Assembly: GCF_907163135.1 (NCBI RefSeq)
Contig: NZ_CAJQUA010000001.1
Coordinates: forward strand, 139,001 to 203,000
Source of the DNA: Brachymonas denitrificans
GTDB lineage: Bacteria > Pseudomonadota > Gammaproteobacteria > Burkholderiales > Burkholderiaceae_C
Length of the DNA stretch: 64,000 bases
Direction: 5' to 3'
Both the position numbers and the translations under genes were made by a program. Shown here piece after piece: positions 28,810 through 36,577 of this stretch. The notes under the pieces are model-generated. The model worked only from the letters and a program-made list of their open reading frames with translations, was not told the origin of the DNA and did not search any database. Every line of letters starts with the position of its first letter. Position 1 is the first letter of the stretch.

Positions 28810-30030
28810 TCAGCGGGGCGGGGGTGCAGCCTCCGGCCCCACAGCGCGCGCATGCAGCAGCCGGAACAGGAAGTAGAACAGCAGGCTCAGGCTGGCCATG
28901 ATCGCCATGCCCAGCGCCAGATACAGCCCGCTGCCGAACAGCAGCGGAACCACCACGCCGGCCATGGTGGCAAACACCACCATCTGCGTGAACGATTGCA
29001 GCGACGAGGCCAGGCCCTGGTTGTGCGGGAAGAAATCCATCGCGCCCATCGTCACCGCCGGCGTCAGGAAGGACAGGCCGAAGTTGTAGATGAACAGCGG
29101 CAGCACCGCCCAGGGAAGGCGCAGCTGGTCGCCCTGCAGCAGGTTGTAGCTCACGTTGAAGATGGCTGCCGTGGCCATGATGCCGAAGGCGGTCTGCACA
29201 AAGGTGCGGCGCGACAGCCGGTGCGCCAGCCGTCCGGCGATGGCCGAACCGGTGATCAGGCCGCCCACCAGCGGAATGAACATCCAGCCGAAATCGGTCT
29301 CCTCGAGGTGCAGGATGTCCATGATGAAATGCGAGGCCGAGCCGATGTAGAGCGAGAAACCGGCAAAGGCCATGGCCAGCACCAGAATCAGCAGCACGAA
29401 ACGCGGGTGGCGCAGACAGTTGATGTACTGCGTGACGATGGCGCCCGGATGGAAAGGCTGGCGTTTTTCCGGCGGCAGGCTCTCGGGCAGATGGCGCCAG
29501 ACCAGCACCAGCATCAGCAGCCCGAACAGCACCGAGAAGCCGAACACCCAGCGCCAGCCCAGCAGCACCTGCAGCCAGCCGCCCAGAATGGGCGCAATGG
29601 CCGGTGCCAGGCCGAACACCATGGTCATGTGCGACATCATGCGCTGTGCCTCGGCGCCCTTGAACAGGTCGCGCACGATGGCACGGCTGACCACGGTGCC
29701 GCCGCCGGAGCCCAGGCCCTGCAGCACGCGGAAGAACAGCAGCCATTCGATGCTCGGGCTGAGCGCGGCGCCGAGCGAAGCCAGTGTATAGACCGCCAGC
29801 GACACCAGAATCACCTTGCGCCGCCCGAAGGCATCGGACAGCGTGCCGTAGAACAGCATCATGCCGGCAAAGGCAAACAGGAACAGGCCCAGCGTCTGCT
29901 GGACCATCACTTCATCGGTTTTCAGGTCCTGCCGGATGGCGCTGAACGACGGCAGGTAGGCGTCGATCGCCAGCGGGCCGACCATGGTGAGGGCGGACAG
30001 CAGCAGGAGCAGTCGGAAATAGGAAGACAT
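28810..30030 (-). CDS. MFS multidrug exporter, Bcr/CflA family
   Basis: 406 residues, 12 predicted membrane helices. The drug/proton antiporter motifs are present: DAYLPSFSAIRQDL after helix 1, GTLSDAFGRRKVI between helices 2 and 3, and GLGSGGGTVVSRAIVRDLF (motif B/C region). Bcr-type proteins expel bicyclomycin, cysteine or sulfonamides; the substrate here is not known. First gene of a pair with the GNAT protein. Confidence 0.92.
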   Translation of the reverse strand: MSSYFRLLLLLSALTMVGPLAIDAYLPSFSAIRQDLKTDEVMVQQTLGLFLFAFAGMMLFYGTLSDAFGRRKVILVSLAVYTLASLGAALSPSIEWLLFFRVLQGLGSGGGTVVSRAIVRDLFKGAEAQRMMSHMTMVFGLAPAIAPILGGWLQVLLGWRWVFGFSVLFGLLMLVLVWRHLPESLPPEKRQPFHPGAIVTQYINCLRHPRFVLLILVLAMAFAGFSLYIGSASHFIMDILHLEETDFGWMFIPLVGGLITGSAIAGRLAHRLSRRTFVQTAFGIMATAAIFNVSYNLLQGDQLRLPWAVLPLFIYNFGLSFLTPAVTMGAMDFFPHNQGLASSLQSFTQMVVFATMAGVVVPLLFGSGLYLALGMAIMASLSLLFYFLFRLLHARAVGPEAAPPPR

Positions 30031-30078
30031 GGCCGGTGAGGATACGGGGATTTGGACGGTCGCGGCGGCCGCACAACG

Positions 30079-30107
30079 AAAAAAGCCGCCTGTTGTACAC
30101 AGACGGC
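30079..30107 (-). terminator. Rho-independent terminator of bdhA
   Basis: 9-bp stem (GCCGCCTGT / ACAGACGGC, one G-T pair) followed by six T on the minus strand. It lies between the bdhA stop at 30178 and the exporter gene, so the latter has a separate promoter. Confidence 0.85.
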
Positions 30108-30177
30108 ATGGTCGGTGGCGTTGCGTGAGGAGGGCGAGGGTCCGTGACCGTTCCGCTCCTCCGTGGCCGGGCGGGTA

Positions 30178-30960
30178 TTACTGCGCCGTCCAACCCCCGT
30201 CCATGTTCCACGCCACGCCGCGCACGTTGTTGCCGGCGGGCGAGCAGAAGAACACGGCCAGTGCGCCGAGCTCTTCAGGCGTGGTGAACTGCAGGGAGGG
30301 TTCCTTTTCGCGCAGCAGGTTCTTCTGCGCTTCTTCCACGCTGATGTTGCCCTCGAGCGCGCGCGCGTCGATCTGCTTTTGCACCAGCGGCGTCAGCACC
30401 CAGCCCGGGCAGATGGCGTTGCAGGTGACGCCGGTGGTGGCGTTCTCGAGTGCGGTGACCTTGGTCAGACCGATCACGCCGTGCTTGGCCGCCACGTAGG
30501 CGGACTTTTCGACGGATGCCACCAGGCCGTGGATGGACGCTACATTGATGATGCGGCCCCAGTTGGCTTCGCGCATGGCGGGGATGGCCAGGCGCGTGGC
30601 GTGGAAGGCGCTGCTCAGGTTGATGGCCATGATCGCATCCCACTTCTCGACCGGGAAATCCTCCACGCGCGCCACATGCTGGATGCCGGCGTTGTTAACC
30701 AGAATGTCGACGCGGCCGAACTTCTCGGCGGCAAAGGCCATCATGGCCTCGATCTCGGCGGGCTTGCTCATGTCGGCGCCGTGGTAGGCGGTGGCGATGC
30801 CGTGGGCAGCGCCGGCCTGCTCGACTTCGCGCTGCGGGCCTTCGTGGTCACCAAAGCCGTTCAGCACCACGTTGGCGCCCTGGGCTGCCAGTGCCTTGGC
30901 GATTCCCAGACCGATGCCGCTGGTCGATCCGGTGACCAGCGCGGTTTTTCCCTTGAGCAT
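30178..30960 (-). CDS. bdhA: 3-hydroxybutyrate dehydrogenase
   Basis: 260 residues, short-chain dehydrogenase. NAD-binding TGSTSGIGLGIA at 9-20, NNAG near 90, catalytic Ser in NVASIHG and Tyr/Lys in YVAAK near 155. The C-terminal GVTCNAICPGWVLTPLVQKQ and FFCSPAGNNVRGVAWNMDGG match BdhA, which oxidises (R)-3-hydroxybutyrate to acetoacetate in polyhydroxybutyrate breakdown. AAGGAG precedes ATG 30960. Confidence 0.94.
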   Translation of the reverse strand: MLKGKTALVTGSTSGIGLGIAKALAAQGANVVLNGFGDHEGPQREVEQAGAAHGIATAYHGADMSKPAEIEAMMAFAAEKFGRVDILVNNAGIQHVARVEDFPVEKWDAIMAINLSSAFHATRLAIPAMREANWGRIINVASIHGLVASVEKSAYVAAKHGVIGLTKVTALENATTGVTCNAICPGWVLTPLVQKQIDARALEGNISVEEAQKNLLREKEPSLQFTTPEELGALAVFFCSPAGNNVRGVAWNMDGGWTAQ

Positions 30961-31067
30961 GTAGTTTCTCCTTGCGTCTCTGCGGGGATTATTCAGGTAC
31001 GATGAATCCGTATGGGGCGCGCCGCCCTGCCAGCCTGTTATCCACGTTGACTTGCGGATGTCCGACC

Positions 31068-32000
31068 ATGACACAGCCCACACTCCAGCACATTGTATGC
31101 ACCTCTGGTGACCACGCTTTCCGCATGGCCTGGTGGCAGTGGGGCGACCCGAATGCCTCGCACGTGGTGCTGTGCGTGCACGGCCTGACGCGCCAGGGAC
31201 GCGACTTCGACGTGCTGGCGCGTGCGCTGCTGGCCGATGCCGAGCAGCGCGGCCTGCCGCCGATGCGCATCATCTGTCCGGATGTTCCCGGTCGCGGTCA
31301 AAGCGAGTGGCTGCGCAATCCTGCGCTGTACCAGGTGCCAACCTACGTGGGCGCCATGCTGCAGCTGCTGGCGCACCTGCACCAGCAGGCGCCGATCGGG
31401 CGTCTCGACTGGGTCGGCACCAGCATGGGCGGCCTGATTGCCATGGGCATCCATGCCGTAATGGCCACCGCGGCCTGGCCGCTGCCATCGCCGATCCACA
31501 AGCTGGTGTTGAACGACGTGGGCCCGGTGATCGCCTGGGAGTCGATCCAGCGCATCGGCAGCTACGTGATGGATACCGGCCATTTTGCCGACGAGGCCGA
31601 GGCGCTGGCGGCGCTGGAACTGCGCTTTGCCAATTTCGGCCCGCACACGCCCGAGCAGTGGGCCGAAATCAACCGCCCCATGCTGCGCCCGCACCACGAA
31701 GGCGGCCTGCAGCTGCACTACGACCCGCTGCTCGGCCTGGCCTTCCGCCATGTGCCGCGCGAAACCTTTGTGCAGGGCGAGGCGCTGCTGTGGAAACTGT
31801 ACGAGGCCATCCGCACCCCCACGCTGCTGCTGCGCGGGGCCGAATCCGATCTGCTGACGGCTCCCGCGGCCAAGGCGATGACCGAGCATGGGCCCAAACC
31901 GCGCCTGGTCGAGTTTGCCGGCGTGGGCCATGCGCCTGCGCTGGTGCAGCCGGAGCAGGTGGAGGCGATACGGCATTTCCTGCTGGATGCAGACAGCTGA
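31068..32000 (+). CDS. Alpha/beta hydrolase
   Basis: 310 residues from ATG 31068. Oxyanion motif CVHGLTRQGRDF near 32, nucleophile elbow GTSMGG near 115, a cap region, and the catalytic His in GVGHAPAL near 290. The acid is probably in RGAESDLL. The protein is a soluble esterase/hydrolase of unknown substrate. 82 bp before relA on the same strand, possibly cotranscribed. Confidence 0.88.
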   Translation: MTQPTLQHIVCTSGDHAFRMAWWQWGDPNASHVVLCVHGLTRQGRDFDVLARALLADAEQRGLPPMRIICPDVPGRGQSEWLRNPALYQVPTYVGAMLQLLAHLHQQAPIGRLDWVGTSMGGLIAMGIHAVMATAAWPLPSPIHKLVLNDVGPVIAWESIQRIGSYVMDTGHFADEAEALAALELRFANFGPHTPEQWAEINRPMLRPHHEGGLQLHYDPLLGLAFRHVPRETFVQGEALLWKLYEAIRTPTLLLRGAESDLLTAPAAKAMTEHGPKPRLVEFAGVGHAPALVQPEQVEAIRHFLLDADS

Positions 32001-32082
32001 TTGAGCATGGCATGGCTGCCGGCAGGCAGCGTGCCAACGAGAATGACGAGAGACCGGCCCGAGAGCCGGCACAGGTTGAACC

Positions 32083-34344
32083 ATGAATCCCGCAAGTGCC
32101 CCCGCAGGCAAGCATTCCCCCGATGACGAAGTGGCCGGCATCGTCCAGGCCAGTTCCGACACCCTGCCAACCCAGGCCGACGTGCTGACGCGCGCGCGCC
32201 AGTTTGCCGGCCCGCTGCTGGTCAACTGCAGCCTGCCGAGCGGCGAGAACGAGCTGGAGCATGCCGACGGCGTGGCCAAAATCCTGGAGCAGATGGGTGG
32301 CGCCGTCTCGCTGCAGGCCGTGCCCTATCTGGTGTATGCGGCCGACCATCTGAGCCGCCCGCAGGAGATGATCGAGCAGGCCTTTGGCGACGAATATGCG
32401 CAGCTGGCGCTGCAGGCCACGCGCCTGATGCGGCTGCAGCAGAGCCAACGCGTGCAGCCGGGCAGCAGCGGCCTGGGCAGCCCCGCCGAGCAGGTGGAGG
32501 CGGTGCGCAAGATGTTGCTGGCCTTCTCGCGCGACCTGCGCGTGATCCTGCTGCGCCTGGCCTCGCGCCTGCAGACCCTGCGCCACTATGCCGCCACCAA
32601 GCTGCCGGTGCCGCATGCGCTGGCCTACGAGGCGCTGCACGTGCTGGCGCCGCTGGCCAACCGGCTGGGCATCTGGCAGATCAAGTGGGAAATGGAAGAC
32701 TTGGCGTTCCGCTTTCTGGAGCCGGACACCTACCGTTCCGTAGCGCGCCTGCTCGACGAAAAGCGCACCGAGCGCGAGCAGCGCGCCGAGGAATTGCGCC
32801 GGCAGGTGCGCGAGGGGCTGGCCGCGCAGGGCATCACGGCCAGCGTGCAGGCGCGGCCCAAGCACATCTTCAGCATCGTCAAGAAGATGCGTGGCAAGGG
32901 GCTGGATTTCGAGCAGATCTACGACCGCATGGCGCTGCGCGTGATCGTGCCCGAGGTGAAGGACTGCTATGCGGCGCTGAGCTGGGTGCACAGCCAGCAC
33001 GAGCCCATCCCCTCGGAGTTTGACGACTACATCGCCAAGCCCAAGGCCAACGGCTACCAGTCGCTGCATACGGTGATCCGGCAGCTGGGAGAGGACGGGC
33101 GGGTGCGCCCGGTCGAGATCCAGATCCGCACGCAGGACATGCACGATCACGCCGAGAGCGGGGTGGCGGCGCACTGGGCCTACAAGGAGGCCGGCGCCAA
33201 GGGCTATGCGGGCCACAGCGCCAACAGCGCCTATGACGCGAAGATTGCGGTACTGCGCCAGCTGCTGGCCTGGGAGCGCGAGTTTGCCGCGGGGGGCGAG
33301 CAGGCGCCCGAGCCCGAGCAGCCGAATGTGGTGCTGGACGACAAGATCTATGTGCTGACGCCGGAAGCGGCCATCGTCGAACTGCCACAGGGCGCCACGC
33401 CGGTGGACTTTGCCTACAGCGTGCACACCACCCTGGGCCACCGTTGCCGCGGCGCCAAGGTGGACGGGGCCATGGTGCCGCTGAACACGCCGCTGCGCAA
33501 CGGGCAGACCGTGTCGATCACGGCGGCCAAGGAGGGTGGCCCCTCGCGCGACTGGCTGAACGTGGAACAGGGCTATCTGGTGAGCAACCGCGCCCGTGCC
33601 AAGGTGCGCGCCTGGTTCAATGCGCTGGCCTTGCAGGACGCGATTGCCCGCGGTCGCGATGCGGTGGAGAAGCTGCTGCAGCGCGAAGGCAAGACGGCGG
33701 TCAAGCTCGATGATCTGGCCGGGCAGCTCGGGTTTTCGGATGCGGATGCGCTGTTCGAGGTGGTGGGCAAGGACGAATTTTCGCTGCGCAACATCGAGGC
33801 GGTGCTCAAGCCGCAGGCACCGCAGCTGTCGCAGGATGAGATCCTGCTGCAGAAGCAGGCGGCCAAGGGCGACCGCAAGTCGCACCGGCCGGCACCCAAG
33901 GGGGGGGTGCTGGTGGTGGGCATGGGCTCGTTGATGACGCAACTGGCCAAGTGCTGCAAGCCGGCACCGCCGGATGCCATCGGTGGCTTCGTCACGCGCG
34001 GCAAGGGCGTAAGCGTGCATCGGGCCGACTGTCCCAACTACCGCAGCATGGTGCGCGACAATCCCGAGCGCGCCATCGAGGTGCAGTGGCAGGGGCTGGA
34101 GGGCGGGACTGCCGCCTACCCGGTCGACATTCTGGTGCAGGCGACGGACCGCGCCGGCCTGTTGCGCGACATCAGCGAACTGTTTGCGCGCGAGAAGATG
34201 CCGGTGGTGGGCCTGCACAGCGATGCCGGCAAGGAAATCAGCCACATGATGCTGACCGTGCAGGTGAGCGACACGCACCGGCTCAACAAGGTGCTCGGCG
34301 AGCTGTCGGTGCTGGACGGCATTCTGGGGACGCGGCGGCGCTGA
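32083..34344 (+). CDS. relA: RelA, (p)ppGpp synthetase
   Basis: 753 residues. Makes pppGpp when uncharged tRNA stalls ribosomes. The N-terminal HD-type hydrolase region is degenerate (reads YLVYAADHL where SpoT has the HD pair), so this is the synthetase-only RelA. The synthetase domain holds GKGLDFEQIYDRMALRVIV and AKPKANGYQSLHTVI near residues 265-340. TGS (about 430-490), a zinc-finger/CHC region (QLAKCCKPAPPDAIGGF) and a C-terminal ACT domain follow. A separate SpoT must supply the hydrolase. Confidence 0.96.
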   Translation: MNPASAPAGKHSPDDEVAGIVQASSDTLPTQADVLTRARQFAGPLLVNCSLPSGENELEHADGVAKILEQMGGAVSLQAVPYLVYAADHLSRPQEMIEQAFGDEYAQLALQATRLMRLQQSQRVQPGSSGLGSPAEQVEAVRKMLLAFSRDLRVILLRLASRLQTLRHYAATKLPVPHALAYEALHVLAPLANRLGIWQIKWEMEDLAFRFLEPDTYRSVARLLDEKRTEREQRAEELRRQVREGLAAQGITASVQARPKHIFSIVKKMRGKGLDFEQIYDRMALRVIVPEVKDCYAALSWVHSQHEPIPSEFDDYIAKPKANGYQSLHTVIRQLGEDGRVRPVEIQIRTQDMHDHAESGVAAHWAYKEAGAKGYAGHSANSAYDAKIAVLRQLLAWEREFAAGGEQAPEPEQPNVVLDDKIYVLTPEAAIVELPQGATPVDFAYSVHTTLGHRCRGAKVDGAMVPLNTPLRNGQTVSITAAKEGGPSRDWLNVEQGYLVSNRARAKVRAWFNALALQDAIARGRDAVEKLLQREGKTAVKLDDLAGQLGFSDADALFEVVGKDEFSLRNIEAVLKPQAPQLSQDEILLQKQAAKGDRKSHRPAPKGGVLVVGMGSLMTQLAKCCKPAPPDAIGGFVTRGKGVSVHRADCPNYRSMVRDNPERAIEVQWQGLEGGTAAYPVDILVQATDRAGLLRDISELFAREKMPVVGLHSDAGKEISHMMLTVQVSDTHRLNKVLGELSVLDGILGTRRR

Positions 34345-34350
34345 GGGCGT

Positions 34351-34914
34351 TCAGCGTTTCGGGTTGAGAAAGCCGCGCATCCAGCGCGTCAGGCGCGGGG
34401 CCACCAGCCAGGTCATGGTGGCCACGATCAGGCCGGTGATCAGCGCGGTGCGCAGCAGGAAGGGCCAGTGCGTGACCAGCGGCGCCACGAACCAGAGGAA
34501 GAAGGCCGCCGTCGGGAAAATGCCGAGCCAGGTGACGAAGGCCATGCGTGAGCGGGGCGGGTGCATGGTGGCGGGCACCACGGCGGGAGCGAACCAGGCT
34601 TCCAGGCCGGTCAGGACGCGGTACTCGGGTTCGTCTTCGGCCACGGCGCGCATGCGGGCGTGGATGTCGGCGCGTTTGGGGGAGGCGTTCCAGGCCTGCA
34701 GTGCCGCTTCGGAGTCGAATTGCGAAATCACATGGTAGAGCCCGCCGGCCTGCTCGGGTGGCACCAGCTGCCCGTGGCGGAAGCCCGGTGTCTGGCGCAT
34801 CTGCTCGAACATCTCGCGCACCAGCGCCTCGTAGGCGGCCTCCTGTCCTGCGCGGGCGCGGCGGCTGGCGATTCGGGTGACTGCAGCTGCAGGGGCGGCG
34901 GGCTGGGTATTCAT
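34351..34914 (-). CDS. Antibiotic-biosynthesis-monooxygenase-like protein with two membrane helices
   Basis: 187 residues from ATG 34914 with GGAGG upstream. Residues about 12-105 form an ABM ferredoxin-like domain (RARAGQEAAYEALVREMFEQ, YHVISQFDSEAALQAW), usually a dimeric barrel that handles small aromatic or quinone-type molecules. Two hydrophobic segments follow (GIFPTAAFFLWFVAPL and LRTALITGLIVATMTWLVAP), so the domain is membrane-tethered. A longer in-frame reading to 35157 is the antisense of the tRNA gene and is not coding. Convergent with relA, 6 bp apart. Confidence 0.82.
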   Translation of the reverse strand: MNTQPAAPAAAVTRIASRRARAGQEAAYEALVREMFEQMRQTPGFRHGQLVPPEQAGGLYHVISQFDSEAALQAWNASPKRADIHARMRAVAEDEPEYRVLTGLEAWFAPAVVPATMHPPRSRMAFVTWLGIFPTAAFFLWFVAPLVTHWPFLLRTALITGLIVATMTWLVAPRLTRWMRGFLNPKR

Positions 34915-35033
34915 CGTGTTTTCCTCCGTGGGTGGCGTCTGGCGGCGCTTCGTATGCTGTTGCTGATTCTGCATGCGGCCGACGGGGTGGTCGGGGAGGA
35001 TGGTGCAGAAATCCGACGAAAAGTGTCGCGGTC

Positions 35034-35063
35034 TTGAAAACCGTGAAAAACGCGTGCTATACT
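35034..35063 (+). promoter_or_regulatory. Promoter of tRNA-Val
   Basis: TTGAAA (35034-35039) and TATACT (35058-35063) with an 18-bp spacer, 16 bp before the mature tRNA end. A GC-containing discriminator follows, as in stringently controlled promoters. Confidence 0.75.
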
Positions 35064-35079
35064 CTCGCTTCTGAATTAC

Positions 35080-35156
35080 AGGCGCGTAGCTCAGCTGGTT
35101 AGAGCACCACCTTGACATGGTGGGGGTCGGAGGTTCGAGTCCTCTCGCGCCTACCA
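35080..35156 (+). tRNA. tRNA-Val (anticodon GAC)
   Basis: 77 bases including encoded CCA. The acceptor stem AGGCGCG pairs with CGCGCCT, the D-arm is GCTCAGCTGGTTAGAGC, the anticodon stem-loop CCACCTTGACATGGTGG carries GAC, and the T-arm is GAGGTTCGAGTCCTC. Reads valine codons GUC/GUU. The antisense of this gene creates the false ARGLEPPTPTMSRW peptide often mis-annotated as protein. Confidence 0.97.
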
Positions 35157-35171
35157 ACTTTTTGTTGGTAG
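35151..35171 (+). other. Hairpin overlapping the tRNA 3' end
   Basis: Perfect 8-bp inverted repeat CTACCAAC / GTTGGTAG with a five-T loop. The left arm contains the tRNA discriminator and CCA. It could guide 3' processing or compete with the acceptor stem in the precursor. Confidence 0.6.
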
Positions 35172-35186
35172 ATCAAATACTTGGAA

Positions 35187-35219
35187 GCACCTAGGCTGAC
35201 GGCTAAGGTGCTTTTTTCT
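35187..35219 (+). terminator. Rho-independent terminator of tRNA-Val
   Basis: Stem AAGCACCT / AGGTGCTT with inner pairing, followed by a T-run, 30 bp past the tRNA. Confidence 0.85.
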
Positions 35220-35245
35220 TGCCTGAATGGTCGGCCCGTGCGAGC

Positions 35246-35446
35246 TCAGATGCCCGCTTCGTGGGCGTGATCCACCCGCTGCAGGGCAGCGGCGCCGGCC
35301 TTCAGTGCCTCTTCGTAGCTGGGGTACACGGGGCCCTGGCTGTGGGCCTCCAGGCCGCACATGTTGCCGACCATGGGATTGTCCTTCCAGATCCAGTAGA
35401 TCCAGCCTTCGGAGTCTTCGTGATAGGCGACGGATAGCAGGTGCAT
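35246..35446 (-). CDS. Small Trp-rich hypothetical protein
   Basis: 66 residues from ATG 35446 with AAGGAA 6 bases upstream. Aromatic N-terminal half (WIYWIWKDN), then YPSYEEALKAGAAALQRVDH, a helix. The pattern is that of a small single-domain protein with a beta-sheet followed by a helix. I do not recognise the family. It lies alone between the tRNA terminator and the toxin-antitoxin pair. Confidence 0.7.
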   Translation of the reverse strand: MHLLSVAYHEDSEGWIYWIWKDNPMVGNMCGLEAHSQGPVYPSYEEALKAGAAALQRVDHAHEAGI

Positions 35447-35653
35447 AGGATTCCTTTCCTGATGAGAGGGGAGCGGTCAGGCTAGCAATGCATGCCTGTG
35501 GGAGCAAGGCAAGACGTAACCTGACGTTGGTGCCATCCAGGAAAGACCTGCAACTGGAAACGTTTGCTCAAGGCTAAAGGCAGACTTCTTCGAGCCCGTA
35601 GGCATCGGTGGGAATGCCGGTTGAAAGGGCGCGCGCGTTTCCTGAACAACAAC

Positions 35654-36145
35654 TCAGCGAGCGAAAACGGGGGTGGTGCTTGCACAGGTCTGGTGCAGGT
35701 AGTCGGCGCTCTGTTCCTGCAACGTCCATTTTCCCCAAGGGTTCAGCAACGGCACGCCAGTAGCTTCAAAGTCAGCGGCGTTGCGCGTCACGACAGTGAG
35801 TCCATGTACCAAAGCGGTGGCGGCGATCATGGCGTCCCGTTCGGAACGGGGATCAGGCACATGCAACCGGGCACACTGTCGGGCAGTGGCAAGATCAAAG
35901 GACAGGATGCGCTGGGAGAAAGCAGGTAACACATGCTGCTCCAGCCACTGTCTGAGTATGGCGCCCTGCATGGCGTCGCGCCTTTCCATCCGGAGGATGC
36001 CGATTTCCAGCTCCATGACAGTAGTGGTAGCTATGAAACAGTGGCTTGGATCGACTTGAGCCTGCCAAGCGACAACGCGTGGATCGGCACGCCCGTGCAT
36101 GGCCTTGCGCAGTTCGGAAACCACATTGGTATCGAGCAAATACAT
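35654..36145 (-). CDS. PIN-domain toxin, VapC/FitB-like
   Basis: 163 residues. PIN nuclease with the acidic residues in LLDTNVVSELRK (Asp5), MELEIGIL (Glu near 46) and RDAMIAATA (Asp near 103) and the last in TRNAADFEATGV. Such toxins cut RNA, often initiator or other tRNAs. ATG 36145 starts the canonical MYLLDTN; an in-frame start at 36187 would overlap the antitoxin gene. The gene follows the antitoxin by 13 bp. Length and SELRKAMHGR resemble the FitB-type plasmid/chromosome stability toxins. Confidence 0.9.
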   Translation of the reverse strand: MYLLDTNVVSELRKAMHGRADPRVVAWQAQVDPSHCFIATTTVMELEIGILRMERRDAMQGAILRQWLEQHVLPAFSQRILSFDLATARQCARLHVPDPRSERDAMIAATALVHGLTVVTRNAADFEATGVPLLNPWGKWTLQEQSADYLHQTCASTTPVFAR

Positions 36146-36158
36146 GGGCAGTGGACTG

Positions 36159-36413
36159 TCAGTCGAAATCGGGGATGCGAAGGCCAATATTCAGCCGTGG
36201 CGGGTCAAACGGAATATCGGCGGCGCCAGGCATGGCGAGAGCTTCGGCCAGTGTGCGTGGAGCGGTGGTAAGCCGACGGTATTCCTCAATGTTTAACAGC
36301 ACATGCGCTGGCTTGCCTCTGTCGGTGATGATGACCGGGCCTTCCAGGGCAGCGCGCTTGGCGCGGCTGAGATCCTGGTTGAATTCGCGGCTGGTGAGAG
36401 TGGTCACGGTCAT
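36159..36413 (-). CDS. Antitoxin, Phd/YefM type
   Basis: 84 residues from ATG 36413 with AGGAGG 7 bases upstream. The N-terminal DNA-binding Phd fold shows LTSREFNQDLSRAKRAA and GPVIITDRGKPAHVLLNIEEY; the C-terminal part (PFDPPRLNIGLRIPDFD) is the likely toxin-neutralising tail. It should repress the operon with the toxin through the palindrome at 36439-36460. Confidence 0.9.
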   Translation of the reverse strand: MTVTTLTSREFNQDLSRAKRAALEGPVIITDRGKPAHVLLNIEEYRRLTTAPRTLAEALAMPGAADIPFDPPRLNIGLRIPDFD

Positions 36414-36438
36414 GAGTCCCTCCTGATGTCCGTGGATG

Positions 36439-36460
36439 AATGTAGTCATGTTACTACATT
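36439..36460. promoter_or_regulatory. Palindromic operator of the toxin-antitoxin pair
   Basis: Perfect 8-bp arms AATGTAGT / ACTACATT around a 6-bp spacer, 26 bp upstream of the antitoxin start. Typical autoregulatory site of Phd/YefM antitoxins. Confidence 0.7.
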
Positions 36461-36577
36461 GTTGGATTGGCGACAAGGAAGTCATGCGCTTGTGACGCGC
36501 TCCGGCAATACGGATGGCGGGTTGTCGCAGGAAGGTTGACAGCATGCGCCGATTGACCGGCTCACGAATGGCAACAA

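Noticed and set aside
31669-34278. 869-codon open frame on the minus strand
   Set aside because: Antisense to relA and the hydrolase; composition typical of a GC shadow.
34915-35157. In-frame N-terminal extension of the ABM-domain gene reading MVGARGLEPPTPTMSRW
   Set aside because: It is the reverse complement of the tRNA-Val gene, a well-known false protein; the true start with GGAGG is at 34914.
35654-36187. Longer PIN-toxin start at 36187
   Set aside because: It would overlap the antitoxin reading frame; the canonical MYLLDTN start is at 36145.
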